Under the pieces are notes generated by a model. That model had not been told where the DNA came from, did not search any database, and saw nothing but the letters and a program-made list of their open reading frames with translations. 64,000 nt of DNA, from NCBI GenBank assembly GCA_964468815.1, contig CAYXWN010000003.1:11781-75780 (forward strand), read 5' to 3'. Positions within the stretch are counted from its first letter, which is position 1, and every line of letters starts with the position of its first letter. Source of the DNA: UMGS621 sp964468815 (GTDB lineage: Bacteria > Bacillota > Clostridia > Christensenellales > Borkfalkiaceae). This document shows, piece after piece, positions 1 to 7,271 of this stretch. A program made the position numbers and the translations under genes.

Positions 1-768
1 AAAAAGCGAATCGTCTTGTTGGACGTATTGCGCGGCGTTTTAATGCTATGGGTATTTGTCGATCATTTTTTATACAATGCGTACGGTTTGTTTTGGGGTG
101 ATTTTACGACGGATGCCGGGCGTGCGCTTGCCGCCTTTGCGAGAGCCTATTGGTACGGCACGTATCGAGAAATCGCGCATCCGATCGTGCTGTTTTTATT
201 CTTTTGTCTGTCCGGCTTGGTTACGGCGTTTTCGAGAAATCATTGGAAGCGCGCCGTCAAAACGGCGGTCTGCGCCGTTGGGCTTTTTGCGATAACGTTC
301 GTTGCCGATCTGATCTTTCGGTGGGGTTGCACGATAACGATAGGCGTTTTGTACGCCTTTGCCGTGTGTGATTTTGTGGTATTCGGATTAGAACAATTAA
401 AGATAAAGCCGTGGTTGTATCTCGTTTTGGGGATTATATTGTCGGCGATCGGCTTGGCATATTGCTATAAAATTGATTTTTTATCGGATAAACTTTTCTT
501 TTTGGTGTTTGATAAAGTGTTCTTTTTATCTAACGCCACCGCAGATTATTTTCCGATATTGCCGTATTTGGGATATTTCTTTCTCGGTACGTTTATCGGA
601 AAAACATTTTATAAAGACAAGAAAGCCAAAATACCGTTGGGAGAACGGGCGGAAAAACTGTTGCGTCCGATTTCGTTTATCGGGAGAACCTCGTTGTTTT
701 GGTATTTTTCGAGTCAGGCAATTTTCGTTGCGGTTCTGTATGCGGCGATCTTGCTCGGCATTTTATAA
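1..768 (+). CDS. DUF1624-type integral membrane acyltransferase, 5' end missing
   Basis: The frame is open from base 1, so the start lies outside the window; 255 residues are visible. The first residues contain LLDVLRGVLMLWVFVDHF, the R-x(5)-D-x-x-R-G opening of the heparan-alpha-glucosaminide N-acetyltransferase-like (DUF1624/YeiB-like) family. The rest is about seven hydrophobic segments separated by short basic loops, so the protein sits in the cytoplasmic membrane. The family moves acyl groups across or at the membrane, but the substrate cannot be read from sequence. It ends 16 bases before hemW, suggesting co-transcription. Confidence 0.65.
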   Translation, partial: KKRIVLLDVLRGVLMLWVFVDHFLYNAYGLFWGDFTTDAGRALAAFARAYWYGTYREIAHPIVLFLFFCLSGLVTAFSRNHWKRAVKTAVCAVGLFAITFVADLIFRWGCTITIGVLYAFAVCDFVVFGLEQLKIKPWLYLVLGIILSAIGLAYCYKIDFLSDKLFFLVFDKVFFLSNATADYFPILPYLGYFFLGTFIGKTFYKDKKAKIPLGERAEKLLRPISFIGRTSLFWYFSSQAIFVAVLYAAILLGIL

Positions 769-784
769 CGTTACGGAGGATTTT

Positions 785-1897
785 ATGGCAGGAATCTACG
801 TTCATGTACCTTTTTGTAAATCAAAATGTACCTATTGCGATTTTGCTTCCTTTCCCAAAGAGACGGGGAAAGCGGAGGCTTATTTTGCGTGTCTGTACCG
901 CGAAATGAAAGGTTGGCAGAACGCGCTTGGCGGCAAGACTTTTCAGAGCGTGTATTTCGGCGGCGGCACGCCTAGTTTTGTAGACGAAAAACTGATCGTC
1001 GGGGCGATGAAGCAGATTAAAAATTGCTTTCGGCTCGATTCGGACGCGGAGATCACGATCGAATGTAACCCCGGTACGCTGACCGAAGAAAAAGTGGCGG
1101 CATATCGCGCCGTCGGGATCAACCGCTATTCGATCGGCTTGCAGTCGGGGATAGACGCGCAACTGAAACGCTTAAATCGGATTCACACCGCAAAGGATTT
1201 TCTCCTTTCGTGTAAAATGTTGAAAGGGGAAAATTGCAGCGCCGATCTGTTGATCGGGTTAGAGGGGCAAACGCAGGACGATTTGAAAAAGTCCGTCGAC
1301 CTCGCGGTCGCGGGCGGCGTTCGTCACGTTTCGATGTACGCGTTGACGCCCGAACCGGGCACGCCGATTTATTCGGATTATCTGAACGGCTTGCTGCCGG
1401 ACGGCGACGAAACGGCGGATCTCTACGATTTTGGCAGAGAATATCTCAAACAAGCCGGATTTTTCCGTTACGAAGTGAGTAATTTCGCGCAAAAGGGCTT
1501 TGAATCGCGGCACAATCTCAACTATTGGAAACGGGGCGAATACATCGGATTCGGCGTGTCGGCTTCCTCCTTTTTGGAAGAGCGGCGTTTTACGAATAGT
1601 TATTCGGTAGACGAATACATGAACGCCGTCATCTACAACCGTCGCCCGGAAATTTTCAGTGAAAACGTTTCCGCCGAGGACGCGCAGTTCGAGTTTATCA
1701 TGCTTGGCTTGCGTACGGCTGCCGGGATTGATTTGGACGAATTCAACTTCCGTTTTTCCGCCGATTTCGATCAAGAGTATTTTGCGGCGTTGAAAAAGAA
1801 CGCGCCCTATCTTGATCGCAAGGGACGCAAACTTTCTATTAAGGAGGAGTATTTATATACGCAAAATCAAATTTTAATGGATTTCATGAAAGGCTGA
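785..1897 (+). CDS. hemW: Heme chaperone HemW (radical SAM, HemN-like)
   Basis: 370 residues, close to the family norm of about 375-380. The start at 785 is set by a GGAGGA ribosome site at 775-780. The N-terminus reads YVHVPFCKSKCTYCDF, with the CX3CX2C cluster that binds the 4Fe-4S/SAM centre, followed by the YFGGGTP motif and a C-terminal HemN-like domain. The family was long annotated as oxygen-independent coproporphyrinogen oxidase; members with this short N-terminus act as haem-insertion chaperones. No other haem gene is nearby, and in Clostridia the gene is often found without a haem pathway. Confidence 0.9.
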   Translation: MAGIYVHVPFCKSKCTYCDFASFPKETGKAEAYFACLYREMKGWQNALGGKTFQSVYFGGGTPSFVDEKLIVGAMKQIKNCFRLDSDAEITIECNPGTLTEEKVAAYRAVGINRYSIGLQSGIDAQLKRLNRIHTAKDFLLSCKMLKGENCSADLLIGLEGQTQDDLKKSVDLAVAGGVRHVSMYALTPEPGTPIYSDYLNGLLPDGDETADLYDFGREYLKQAGFFRYEVSNFAQKGFESRHNLNYWKRGEYIGFGVSASSFLEERRFTNSYSVDEYMNAVIYNRRPEIFSENVSAEDAQFEFIMLGLRTAAGIDLDEFNFRFSADFDQEYFAALKKNAPYLDRKGRKLSIKEEYLYTQNQILMDFMKG

Positions 1898-2060
1898 CGA
1901 AACCGCTTTGTTTTTCATGAAAGAAGGATAAAAACCGAAAATCGGTATGGACGGTTAGAATCGATCGAGAAATAAGATCCGACAAAACCCGTGCGGAATT
2001 TACAAAATGAACCTTTCGTCGCGCAAGTTTTCATGGTATTCTTTTCGTACGGAGAAAGAC

Positions 2061-2837
2061 ATGACGGTCTATATCGAGTACGCTGTTTTAGACAACTTCA
2101 TCATCGACTGGCTGCTCTTTCGTTACACTTTGCTCCTTGTCGGGGTAAAGGGAAAAAAGGGGCGGCTTTTTTTATGCACGCTGTTCGGAACGGCGTTCGC
2201 GGTTGCGCTTCCGTTGCTAACATTGCCGCTTTGGTCGGAACTGCTATTAAAAACGCTTTCGGGACTTTTGCTCGTTCTGTGGCTTGCGCGGTATCCGTCC
2301 GTAAAAAAATATTTTGCGGCGGTAGGTGTGTTTTTACTGTTGACTTTTTTGACGGGCGGCGTGCTTACCGCGTTGTTTCAACTTTTTCCGACGATCGACA
2401 CGGAACTTTGCGTCGGCGTGATATTAGGCGGCGCATGGGGAATCGCGAGCGGATCGTATCGTGCGCTGCGGTTTCTTTACCGAAGAAAGGAAGTTTACCG
2501 TTACGTATTGGATTGTGAACTTACCTTGAACGGAAAAACGGTTTTTGCGCGCGGCTTTGTCGATACGGGCAACCGTCTTTACGACGGCGATCGCGCGGTT
2601 GCCATCTGTTCGACGCAATTCGCTTTGGCATTGACGGACGATTCCACCGAGAAAAAATACATAGAGGTCGGAACGGTGAACGGCAGAGAAAAAATTCTTG
2701 CCTTTCCGATTGACCGTCTTTTGATCTATCGGGGGGACAAGCCGAATATATATGAAAATATAACGTTAGGATTGACGGATCGGGCAGACTTCGGCTCTTA
2801 CGATGTGCTGCTCCCGTCCGTCGTCGCAGGAGAATGA
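2061..2837 (+). CDS. spoIIGA: SpoIIGA, pro-sigma-E processing peptidase
   Basis: Membrane-embedded aspartic protease that cleaves the pro-sequence from sigma-E in the mother cell after signalling from the forespore. The start at 2061 (MTVYIEYAVLDNF) follows GGAGA at 2051 and gives 258 residues; an in-frame ATG at 2007 would add 18 residues not typical of the family. The first half has about five transmembrane helices. The cytoplasmic half carries the active-site motif GFVDTGNRLYD, with the catalytic Asp at residue 168. It overlaps sigE by four bases (ATGA), the universal spoIIGA-sigE arrangement, which implies translational coupling. Confidence 0.92.
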   Translation: MTVYIEYAVLDNFIIDWLLFRYTLLLVGVKGKKGRLFLCTLFGTAFAVALPLLTLPLWSELLLKTLSGLLLVLWLARYPSVKKYFAAVGVFLLLTFLTGGVLTALFQLFPTIDTELCVGVILGGAWGIASGSYRALRFLYRRKEVYRYVLDCELTLNGKTVFARGFVDTGNRLYDGDRAVAICSTQFALALTDDSTEKKYIEVGTVNGREKILAFPIDRLLIYRGDKPNIYENITLGLTDRADFGSYDVLLPSVVAGE

Positions 2838-3550
2838 TGATGTTGGATCGCGTAAAAGCATTGTTTAAGCAAATTTTTTCTTGTTTTGTGCCGAACGATA
2901 ACGTTCTTTATTATATCAATACGCCGGACGCGCTTCCGCACCCGTATTCGCCCGAAGAGGAAAACTCTTTGATTTCCCGTCTTTCTGAGGGCGAATTGTC
3001 CGTACGGAACGATTTGATCGAGCATAATTTGCGGTTGGTTATTTATATCGCGCGCAAATTTGATAATACGGGTATGGAATTGGACGATTTGATTTCGGTC
3101 GGGACGATCGGTTTAATCAAGGCGGTCAATTCCTTTCAACCGGATAAAAACATAAAATTGGCGACGTATGCCTCCCGTTGCATCGAAAACGAAATTCTCA
3201 TGTATTTAAGGCGTACCGTTCGCTTGAAAAACGAAGTTTCTTTCGACGAGCCCTTAAATACCGATCGGGAGGGAAACGAGTTGTTGTTGTCCGACGTAAT
3301 GGGAACGGATTCGGACGTCGTGTATAAAGATATCGAGGTGAGCGTGGAAACCGAACTGCTGAATCAAGCGCTCAAAAAACTCAACAAACGGGAACGGCAA
3401 ATTATCGAGATGCGTTATGGGCTTTCGGGCGAAGAAGAACAAACGCAAAAGCAGGTCGCGGACGTTCTTGGTATTTCGCAAAGTTATATTTCGCGCTTGG
3501 AAAAGAAAATTATTTCGCGTTTAAAAAAAGAGTTTTCCAAAATGGTATAA
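2834..3550 (+). CDS. sigE: RNA polymerase sigma-E, mother-cell sporulation factor (pro-form)
   Basis: 238 residues. An N-terminal pro-sequence with a hydrophobic/basic helix (LFKQIFSCFVPNDNVLYYI) precedes the sigma core. Region 2 contains LIEHNLRLVIYIARKF and DDLISVGTIGLIKAV; region 4 contains RERQIIEMRYGL and a DNA-reading helix ISQSYISRLEKK. Sigma-E drives early mother-cell genes once SpoIIGA removes the pro-sequence. Three consecutive ATG codons (2834, 2837, 2840) follow AGGAG, so the exact first residue is uncertain by two. Confidence 0.95.
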   Translation: MMMLDRVKALFKQIFSCFVPNDNVLYYINTPDALPHPYSPEEENSLISRLSEGELSVRNDLIEHNLRLVIYIARKFDNTGMELDDLISVGTIGLIKAVNSFQPDKNIKLATYASRCIENEILMYLRRTVRLKNEVSFDEPLNTDREGNELLLSDVMGTDSDVVYKDIEVSVETELLNQALKKLNKRERQIIEMRYGLSGEEEQTQKQVADVLGISQSYISRLEKKIISRLKKEFSKMV

Positions 3551-3606
3551 ATTTGCGCGAACGGCGCAAACTGTAAGAATCCCCCGCGTTACATAGGAGG
3601 TAACGA

Positions 3607-4380
3607 ATGGGACAAAAAGTAGTGATCTGCGGAGTGAACACTTCCGCGCTGCCCCTTCTCACGGAGGAGGAAAGCGCGCGGCTTCTCGGAAAGATCAAGG
3701 CGGGGGACGAACGCGCGCGCGAACGGTTTATCGTCTGCAATATGCGCTTGGTGCTTTCTATCATCAAGCGGTTTTGGGCGAAAAAGGTCAATGCGGACGA
3801 CCTTTTTCAGGCAGGTTGCGTCGGCTTGATTAAATCAATCGACCATTTCGATCTGTCCGTCGGCGTTAAATTTTCCACTTACGCCGTCCCTATGATCATC
3901 GGCGAGATCAAGCGTTTTTTGCGCGACGGCAATTCTCTGCGCGTATCGCGCAGTATTCGAGATACGGCGTATCGGGTTTTAAGAACGCGCGGAGAGTTGG
4001 AGCGAGGCGACGAGGAAACCACCGTGGATAAGATCGCGGAAAAAATGAACGTCGCCGTGTCCGAGGTCGTCTATGCGTTGGACGCCATTTCGGATACCCT
4101 TTCCCTTTACGATCCCGTCTACAATAAGCAGGGCGATACGCTTCTTTTGATGGATCAAATCGGCGACGAGAAAAATACGGGGGATAATTGGACGGAAAAG
4201 GTCGCCTTGGAAACGGCGATGGACGGGCTTTCCGATCGCGAAAGGAAAATTTTGTTTATGCGTTATTACGAGGGACGTACGCAAACGGAGATTTCGGACG
4301 AGGTGGGTATTTCGCAAGCGCAAGTTTCGCGGTTGGAGAAAAACGCGTTAAAAACCATTCGTTGCCACATGGAGGGGTAA
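3607..4380 (+). CDS. sigG: RNA polymerase sigma-G, late forespore factor
   Basis: 257 residues with an AGGAGGT site at 3596-3602. The order is region 1.2/2 (VCNMRLVLSIIKRFW, DDLFQAGCVGLIKSIDHFD), region 3 and region 4 (LSDRERKILFMRYYEGRTQ, ISQAQVSRLEKNAL). The spacing MGQKVVICGVNTSALPLL before the core is typical of sigma-G. It acts in the forespore to express germination and DNA-protection genes. It lies 56 bases after sigE, as in most Clostridia and Bacilli. Confidence 0.94.
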   Translation: MGQKVVICGVNTSALPLLTEEESARLLGKIKAGDERARERFIVCNMRLVLSIIKRFWAKKVNADDLFQAGCVGLIKSIDHFDLSVGVKFSTYAVPMIIGEIKRFLRDGNSLRVSRSIRDTAYRVLRTRGELERGDEETTVDKIAEKMNVAVSEVVYALDAISDTLSLYDPVYNKQGDTLLLMDQIGDEKNTGDNWTEKVALETAMDGLSDRERKILFMRYYEGRTQTEISDEVGISQAQVSRLEKNALKTIRCHMEG

Positions 4381-4424
4381 TTTTTCCCCGACGGATCGCA
4401 TAGGATAAACGGGAGGTCTATCCT

Positions 4425-4784
4425 ATGGAATTGAGTTATAACGAACTTCGGGAAAAAGAGGTCGTCAGCGTGCGCGAGGGGAAAAGCCTCGGCAAGGTGA
4501 GCGATCTCGTATTCTGTTATCCGGACGGCGGCATTACGGGAATCATTGTGCCCGGGCGTAAGTGTTGGAGTCTTTTCAAACCTGCCGCCGATCTTTATAT
4601 TGATTGGCATCGCATTAAGAAAATCGGACGGGACGTCATTATCGTCGATTTACGGGGCGGAGAAGATTGCGACCGTCGCGAAAGGGAACGGGACTGTCCG
4701 CCTCCGCCGCCGCGCCCGTGTCGTCCGCCGCGTCGCGAGCCGCGAGAGGGACGAAACGAAATTTACCCGGACGATTACGAATAG
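4425..4784 (+). CDS. YlmC/YmxH family sporulation protein (PRC-barrel)
   Basis: 119 residues. Residues 1-80 are a PRC-barrel of the YlmC/YmxH family (ELSYNELREKEVVSV, GKSLGKVSDLVF). This family is regularly found downstream of sigG; the molecular role is unknown. The tail after residue 82 is unusual: strongly charged and proline/arginine-rich (RDCPPPPPRPCRPPRREP), probably disordered, with two extra cysteines. Start from a GGGAGGT site about nine bases upstream. A hairpin follows the stop codon, closing the sporulation block. Confidence 0.8.
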   Translation: MELSYNELREKEVVSVREGKSLGKVSDLVFCYPDGGITGIIVPGRKCWSLFKPAADLYIDWHRIKKIGRDVIIVDLRGGEDCDRRERERDCPPPPPRPCRPPRREPREGRNEIYPDDYE

Positions 4785-4807
4785 AATTTTTCGCGAATCG
4801 AGAGAAT

Positions 4808-4839
4808 AAGAGCGGACTCTCAATATAGAGCCCGCTCTT
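4808..4839. terminator. Hairpin between convergent genes
   Basis: AAGAGCGG at 4808-4815 pairs with CCGCTCTT at 4832-4839, with ACTCT/AGAG extending the stem inside. It lies between the ends of two convergent genes and can serve both. The U-tract is weak on both strands. Confidence 0.6.
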
Positions 4840-4885
4840 GTTAAAACGATGAAATTATTTATAAATTTGATTATAATTTAGTGTT

Positions 4886-6190
4886 TTACAGAGGATCGTT
4901 ATAGTTGGTCGGAAGATAAATTCGGAAGATTTCGTTTAATTCCGCGTTTGTTTTCGTGAGAGGCGCATTGTTCGCCGCGCTGATGTTAAATGCCCGTTCG
5001 GTGTATGTGTCCCACCATTCTTCGGTTATTTCAATGATTTGCGTTTTTACCGTTTGCGGACGAGCGTTTGATTTTTCTCCGTTCTTCCAACCTTCCGGGC
5101 GGTATTGATAGCCGTTTTCAATATAGATAATCGCCCCGACGGGCAACTCTTTTTGGGTGAATTGCTCGGTTGCGTAATAGGCTTTTGCGATATTGTCGTC
5201 GGCATAGAAAGTCGGTACGAGCATTGAATTGTAATAGCCGCGGCGAAAGGTCAGATCGCGTTTTTCCATTCCCTTAATAATGGACGGAAATGCGTCGTAT
5301 TCGGATTTCGTTATTTCGTAGGGATTGGCTATTGCGTTGGAAACGCTTTCCTTTGCGATTGCAATCTGAAAGGAGGAAAGTCTGTTCGGCGCGTACGAGA
5401 TATTGCTTACGTCAACGCCCGAAATCGTTTGCACAAAGGTCATTGCTGCGATGTATCTGCCCAAATCCAAGGTGAGGTGACTGACCGAATCTCTCGTCAG
5501 CGCGTCGCCGATCAAAGACGTCCGCGCGTTTTGAATCGCCGTGCCGTTAGGGATAATCTTGACGAAAGCGTCGTTCGGTTGAATTTTTTCTTTTACCGCA
5601 CTTACGATCGCTTCATGCATTTTCGCTTGACCGCCGTATGGCGCGGTGTTCGTGCCTTCTCTGCCTGCCCAAGTCATATGAAACGCAAGTTTGATGTTTG
5701 GAGTTAAGACAGTCTTTTTTACGTAATCAATCAGCGCGTCTAATTTTGCGTAAGAGGACGGAATGCCGCTGTTTATGCTTTGTTGTTGCAGTACGATATA
5801 ATCCCATTTTTTAAATTGAATCCCGTATTTCATCGTCGAAAGTTCGACTCCGCTCGCTATGCTTGTCGGGACGTTGAGCGATCCGGTTTCGTCGAAGAAT
5901 CGGAATATGTATTTGGCGAGATCGCCGTTGGCAAACGATACGTGTTGATCGATCGAACAACCGCCGTAATATAAATCGGCGATTTCGATTTTGTTTATGC
6001 CCGCGCTTTTGGCGACCTCATAGGCGAGGTCGATCGTATCGTCCGAATAACTGTTTCCGATAATAAGTACGCTTATTTTTTCCTTATTTTTCATCGCGGT
6101 TTCCTCCGAGTTTGCGGTGCAGCCTGCGCCGCCGATTAAAAGCAGTGCGCTAAAAATAGCGGCAAGCAGACCGATTATCTGTTTTTTCAC
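4886..6190 (-). CDS. Secreted DUF4886/SGNH-like lipoprotein
   Basis: 434 residues. The start is GTG at 6190 with an AGGAG site nine bases upstream. A signal peptide ends in GGAGC, a lipobox with the lipidated Cys at residue 24, so the protein is anchored outside the membrane. Residues 40-300 resemble DUF4886/SGNH hydrolases: block I is LIIGNSYSDD and a late SHLTLDLGRYIAAM segment supplies a candidate catalytic D/H. Family members are thought to hydrolyse esters on glycans; the substrate here is unknown. It is transcribed alone. Confidence 0.65.
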   Translation of the reverse strand: MKKQIIGLLAAIFSALLLIGGAGCTANSEETAMKNKEKISVLIIGNSYSDDTIDLAYEVAKSAGINKIEIADLYYGGCSIDQHVSFANGDLAKYIFRFFDETGSLNVPTSIASGVELSTMKYGIQFKKWDYIVLQQQSINSGIPSSYAKLDALIDYVKKTVLTPNIKLAFHMTWAGREGTNTAPYGGQAKMHEAIVSAVKEKIQPNDAFVKIIPNGTAIQNARTSLIGDALTRDSVSHLTLDLGRYIAAMTFVQTISGVDVSNISYAPNRLSSFQIAIAKESVSNAIANPYEITKSEYDAFPSIIKGMEKRDLTFRRGYYNSMLVPTFYADDNIAKAYYATEQFTQKELPVGAIIYIENGYQYRPEGWKNGEKSNARPQTVKTQIIEITEEWWDTYTERAFNISAANNAPLTKTNAELNEIFRIYLPTNYNDPL

Positions 6191-6417
6191 GTCCCTTTTC
6201 TCCTAAATGATATTAAAATCTTATATAAGGATATTATGACAAATAATCGGGATAGAAAAAATAATCTATTCGGTATATTTTATATAAAAAAACGACTTTT
6301 ATATCATTATAGGATAATCGGTTGAAAAAGGCAAACGCTTAAAAGGATGTTTTTTGTTGTCAACCGTTTCGGACGGGAAAAGGGAAAATTTTTTAAATTT
6401 TATTTTAACGACTTGTC

Positions 6418-6446
6418 TTGACTTTTTCTTTTCCGCGTATTACAAT
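6418..6446 (+). promoter_or_regulatory. Sigma-A type promoter for nrdG
   Basis: TTGACT at 6418-6423, a 17-base spacer and TACAAT at 6441-6446, ending 23 bases before the nrdG start codon. Confidence 0.7.
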
Positions 6447-6469
6447 AAACAGGGTTGAGGAAGATTACG

Positions 6470-7156
6470 ATGCAATTTCACGGTTTTCAAAAACTTACGC
6501 TGTTAGACTTTCCCGGAAAGGTCGCCTGTCTTTTGTTTACGGGCGGTTGCAATTTCCGTTGTCCGTTCTGTCATAACGCCGGTTTGGTGACGCACTTGGG
6601 TGAGAAAACGTATTCGGAAGAAGAAATCCTTTCTTATCTGGAAAAGCGAAAGGGCATATTGGACGGCGTTTGCGTGACGGGTGGCGAACCGCTCTTGCAA
6701 TCGGGACTTTCCGCTTTTCTCAAAAAGGTAAAAGCTCTCGGGTACGCGGTTAAGTTGGATACGAACGGATCTTTCCCCGATCGGTTAAAAGCGTTGGTTT
6801 CCGACGGCTTGGTCGATTACGTGGCGATGGATATCAAAAACGCTCCCGAAAAGTACGCGTTGACCGTCGGGACGGAAGCGGATCTTGCCGCAGTAAAAGA
6901 GAGCGTTTCGTTTTTGCTTTCGGGCGCGGTGGATTACGAGTTCCGCACGACGTTGGTCGCCGAATTGCACACCGCGGCGGATATGGAAGCGATCGGGGAG
7001 TGGATCAAGGGTGCGAAACGTTATTTTTTGCAGACTTTCCGTGATTCGGGCGATTTGATCGGAACGGGGCTCAGCGCGTTGGACGAAGAAAGCACGCGTG
7101 TCTTTTCGGAAATTGCGCAAAGGTATGCAATTCCTGCTCGAATTCGGGGTGAGTAA
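6470..7156 (+). CDS. nrdG: Anaerobic ribonucleotide reductase activating protein
   Basis: 228 residues. ATG at 6470 is preferred over the in-frame TTG at 6455 because GAGGAAG lies at the right distance. FTGGCNFRCPFCHNAGL holds the CX3CX2C cluster of a radical SAM enzyme, followed by VTGGEPLLQ. It cleaves S-adenosylmethionine to put the glycyl radical on NrdD. It precedes nrdD here, whereas many genomes have nrdD first. A hairpin terminator follows it, and nrdD has its own promoter, so the two genes can be transcribed separately. Confidence 0.9.
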   Translation: MQFHGFQKLTLLDFPGKVACLLFTGGCNFRCPFCHNAGLVTHLGEKTYSEEEILSYLEKRKGILDGVCVTGGEPLLQSGLSAFLKKVKALGYAVKLDTNGSFPDRLKALVSDGLVDYVAMDIKNAPEKYALTVGTEADLAAVKESVSFLLSGAVDYEFRTTLVAELHTAADMEAIGEWIKGAKRYFLQTFRDSGDLIGTGLSALDEESTRVFSEIAQRYAIPARIRGE

Positions 7157-7202
7157 CAATATCTTGTGTTTTTTCTTTAAAAATAACCACAATATGTTGT
7201 GT
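7155..7202. promoter_or_regulatory. Two NrdR boxes
   Basis: AACAATATCTTGTGTT (7155-7170) and CCACAATATGTTGTGT (7187-7202) both match the NrdR-box consensus (ACAC-W-ATAT-W-TTGTGT type). They are 32 bases apart, about three helical turns, as expected for the cooperative ATP-cone repressor NrdR. They lie just upstream of the nrdD -35 element. Confidence 0.85.
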
Positions 7203-7228
7203 AAAGAGGTTGACAACCTCTTTTTTTT
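7203..7228 (+). terminator. Rho-independent terminator of nrdG
   Basis: AAAGAGGTT (7203-7211) pairs perfectly with AACCTCTTT (7215-7223) around the loop GAC, followed by a T run to 7228. The -35 of the nrdD promoter is embedded in the hairpin. Confidence 0.8.
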
Positions 7229-7238
7229 GTATTATAAT
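7210..7238 (+). promoter_or_regulatory. Sigma-A promoter for nrdD
   Basis: TTGACA at 7210-7215, a 17-base spacer and TATAAT at 7233-7238: both hexamers are perfect consensus. The nrdD start is 34 bases downstream. Confidence 0.85.
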
Positions 7239-7271
7239 AGGAGAGCAAAACAAAAACGGAGGAAATGATTT

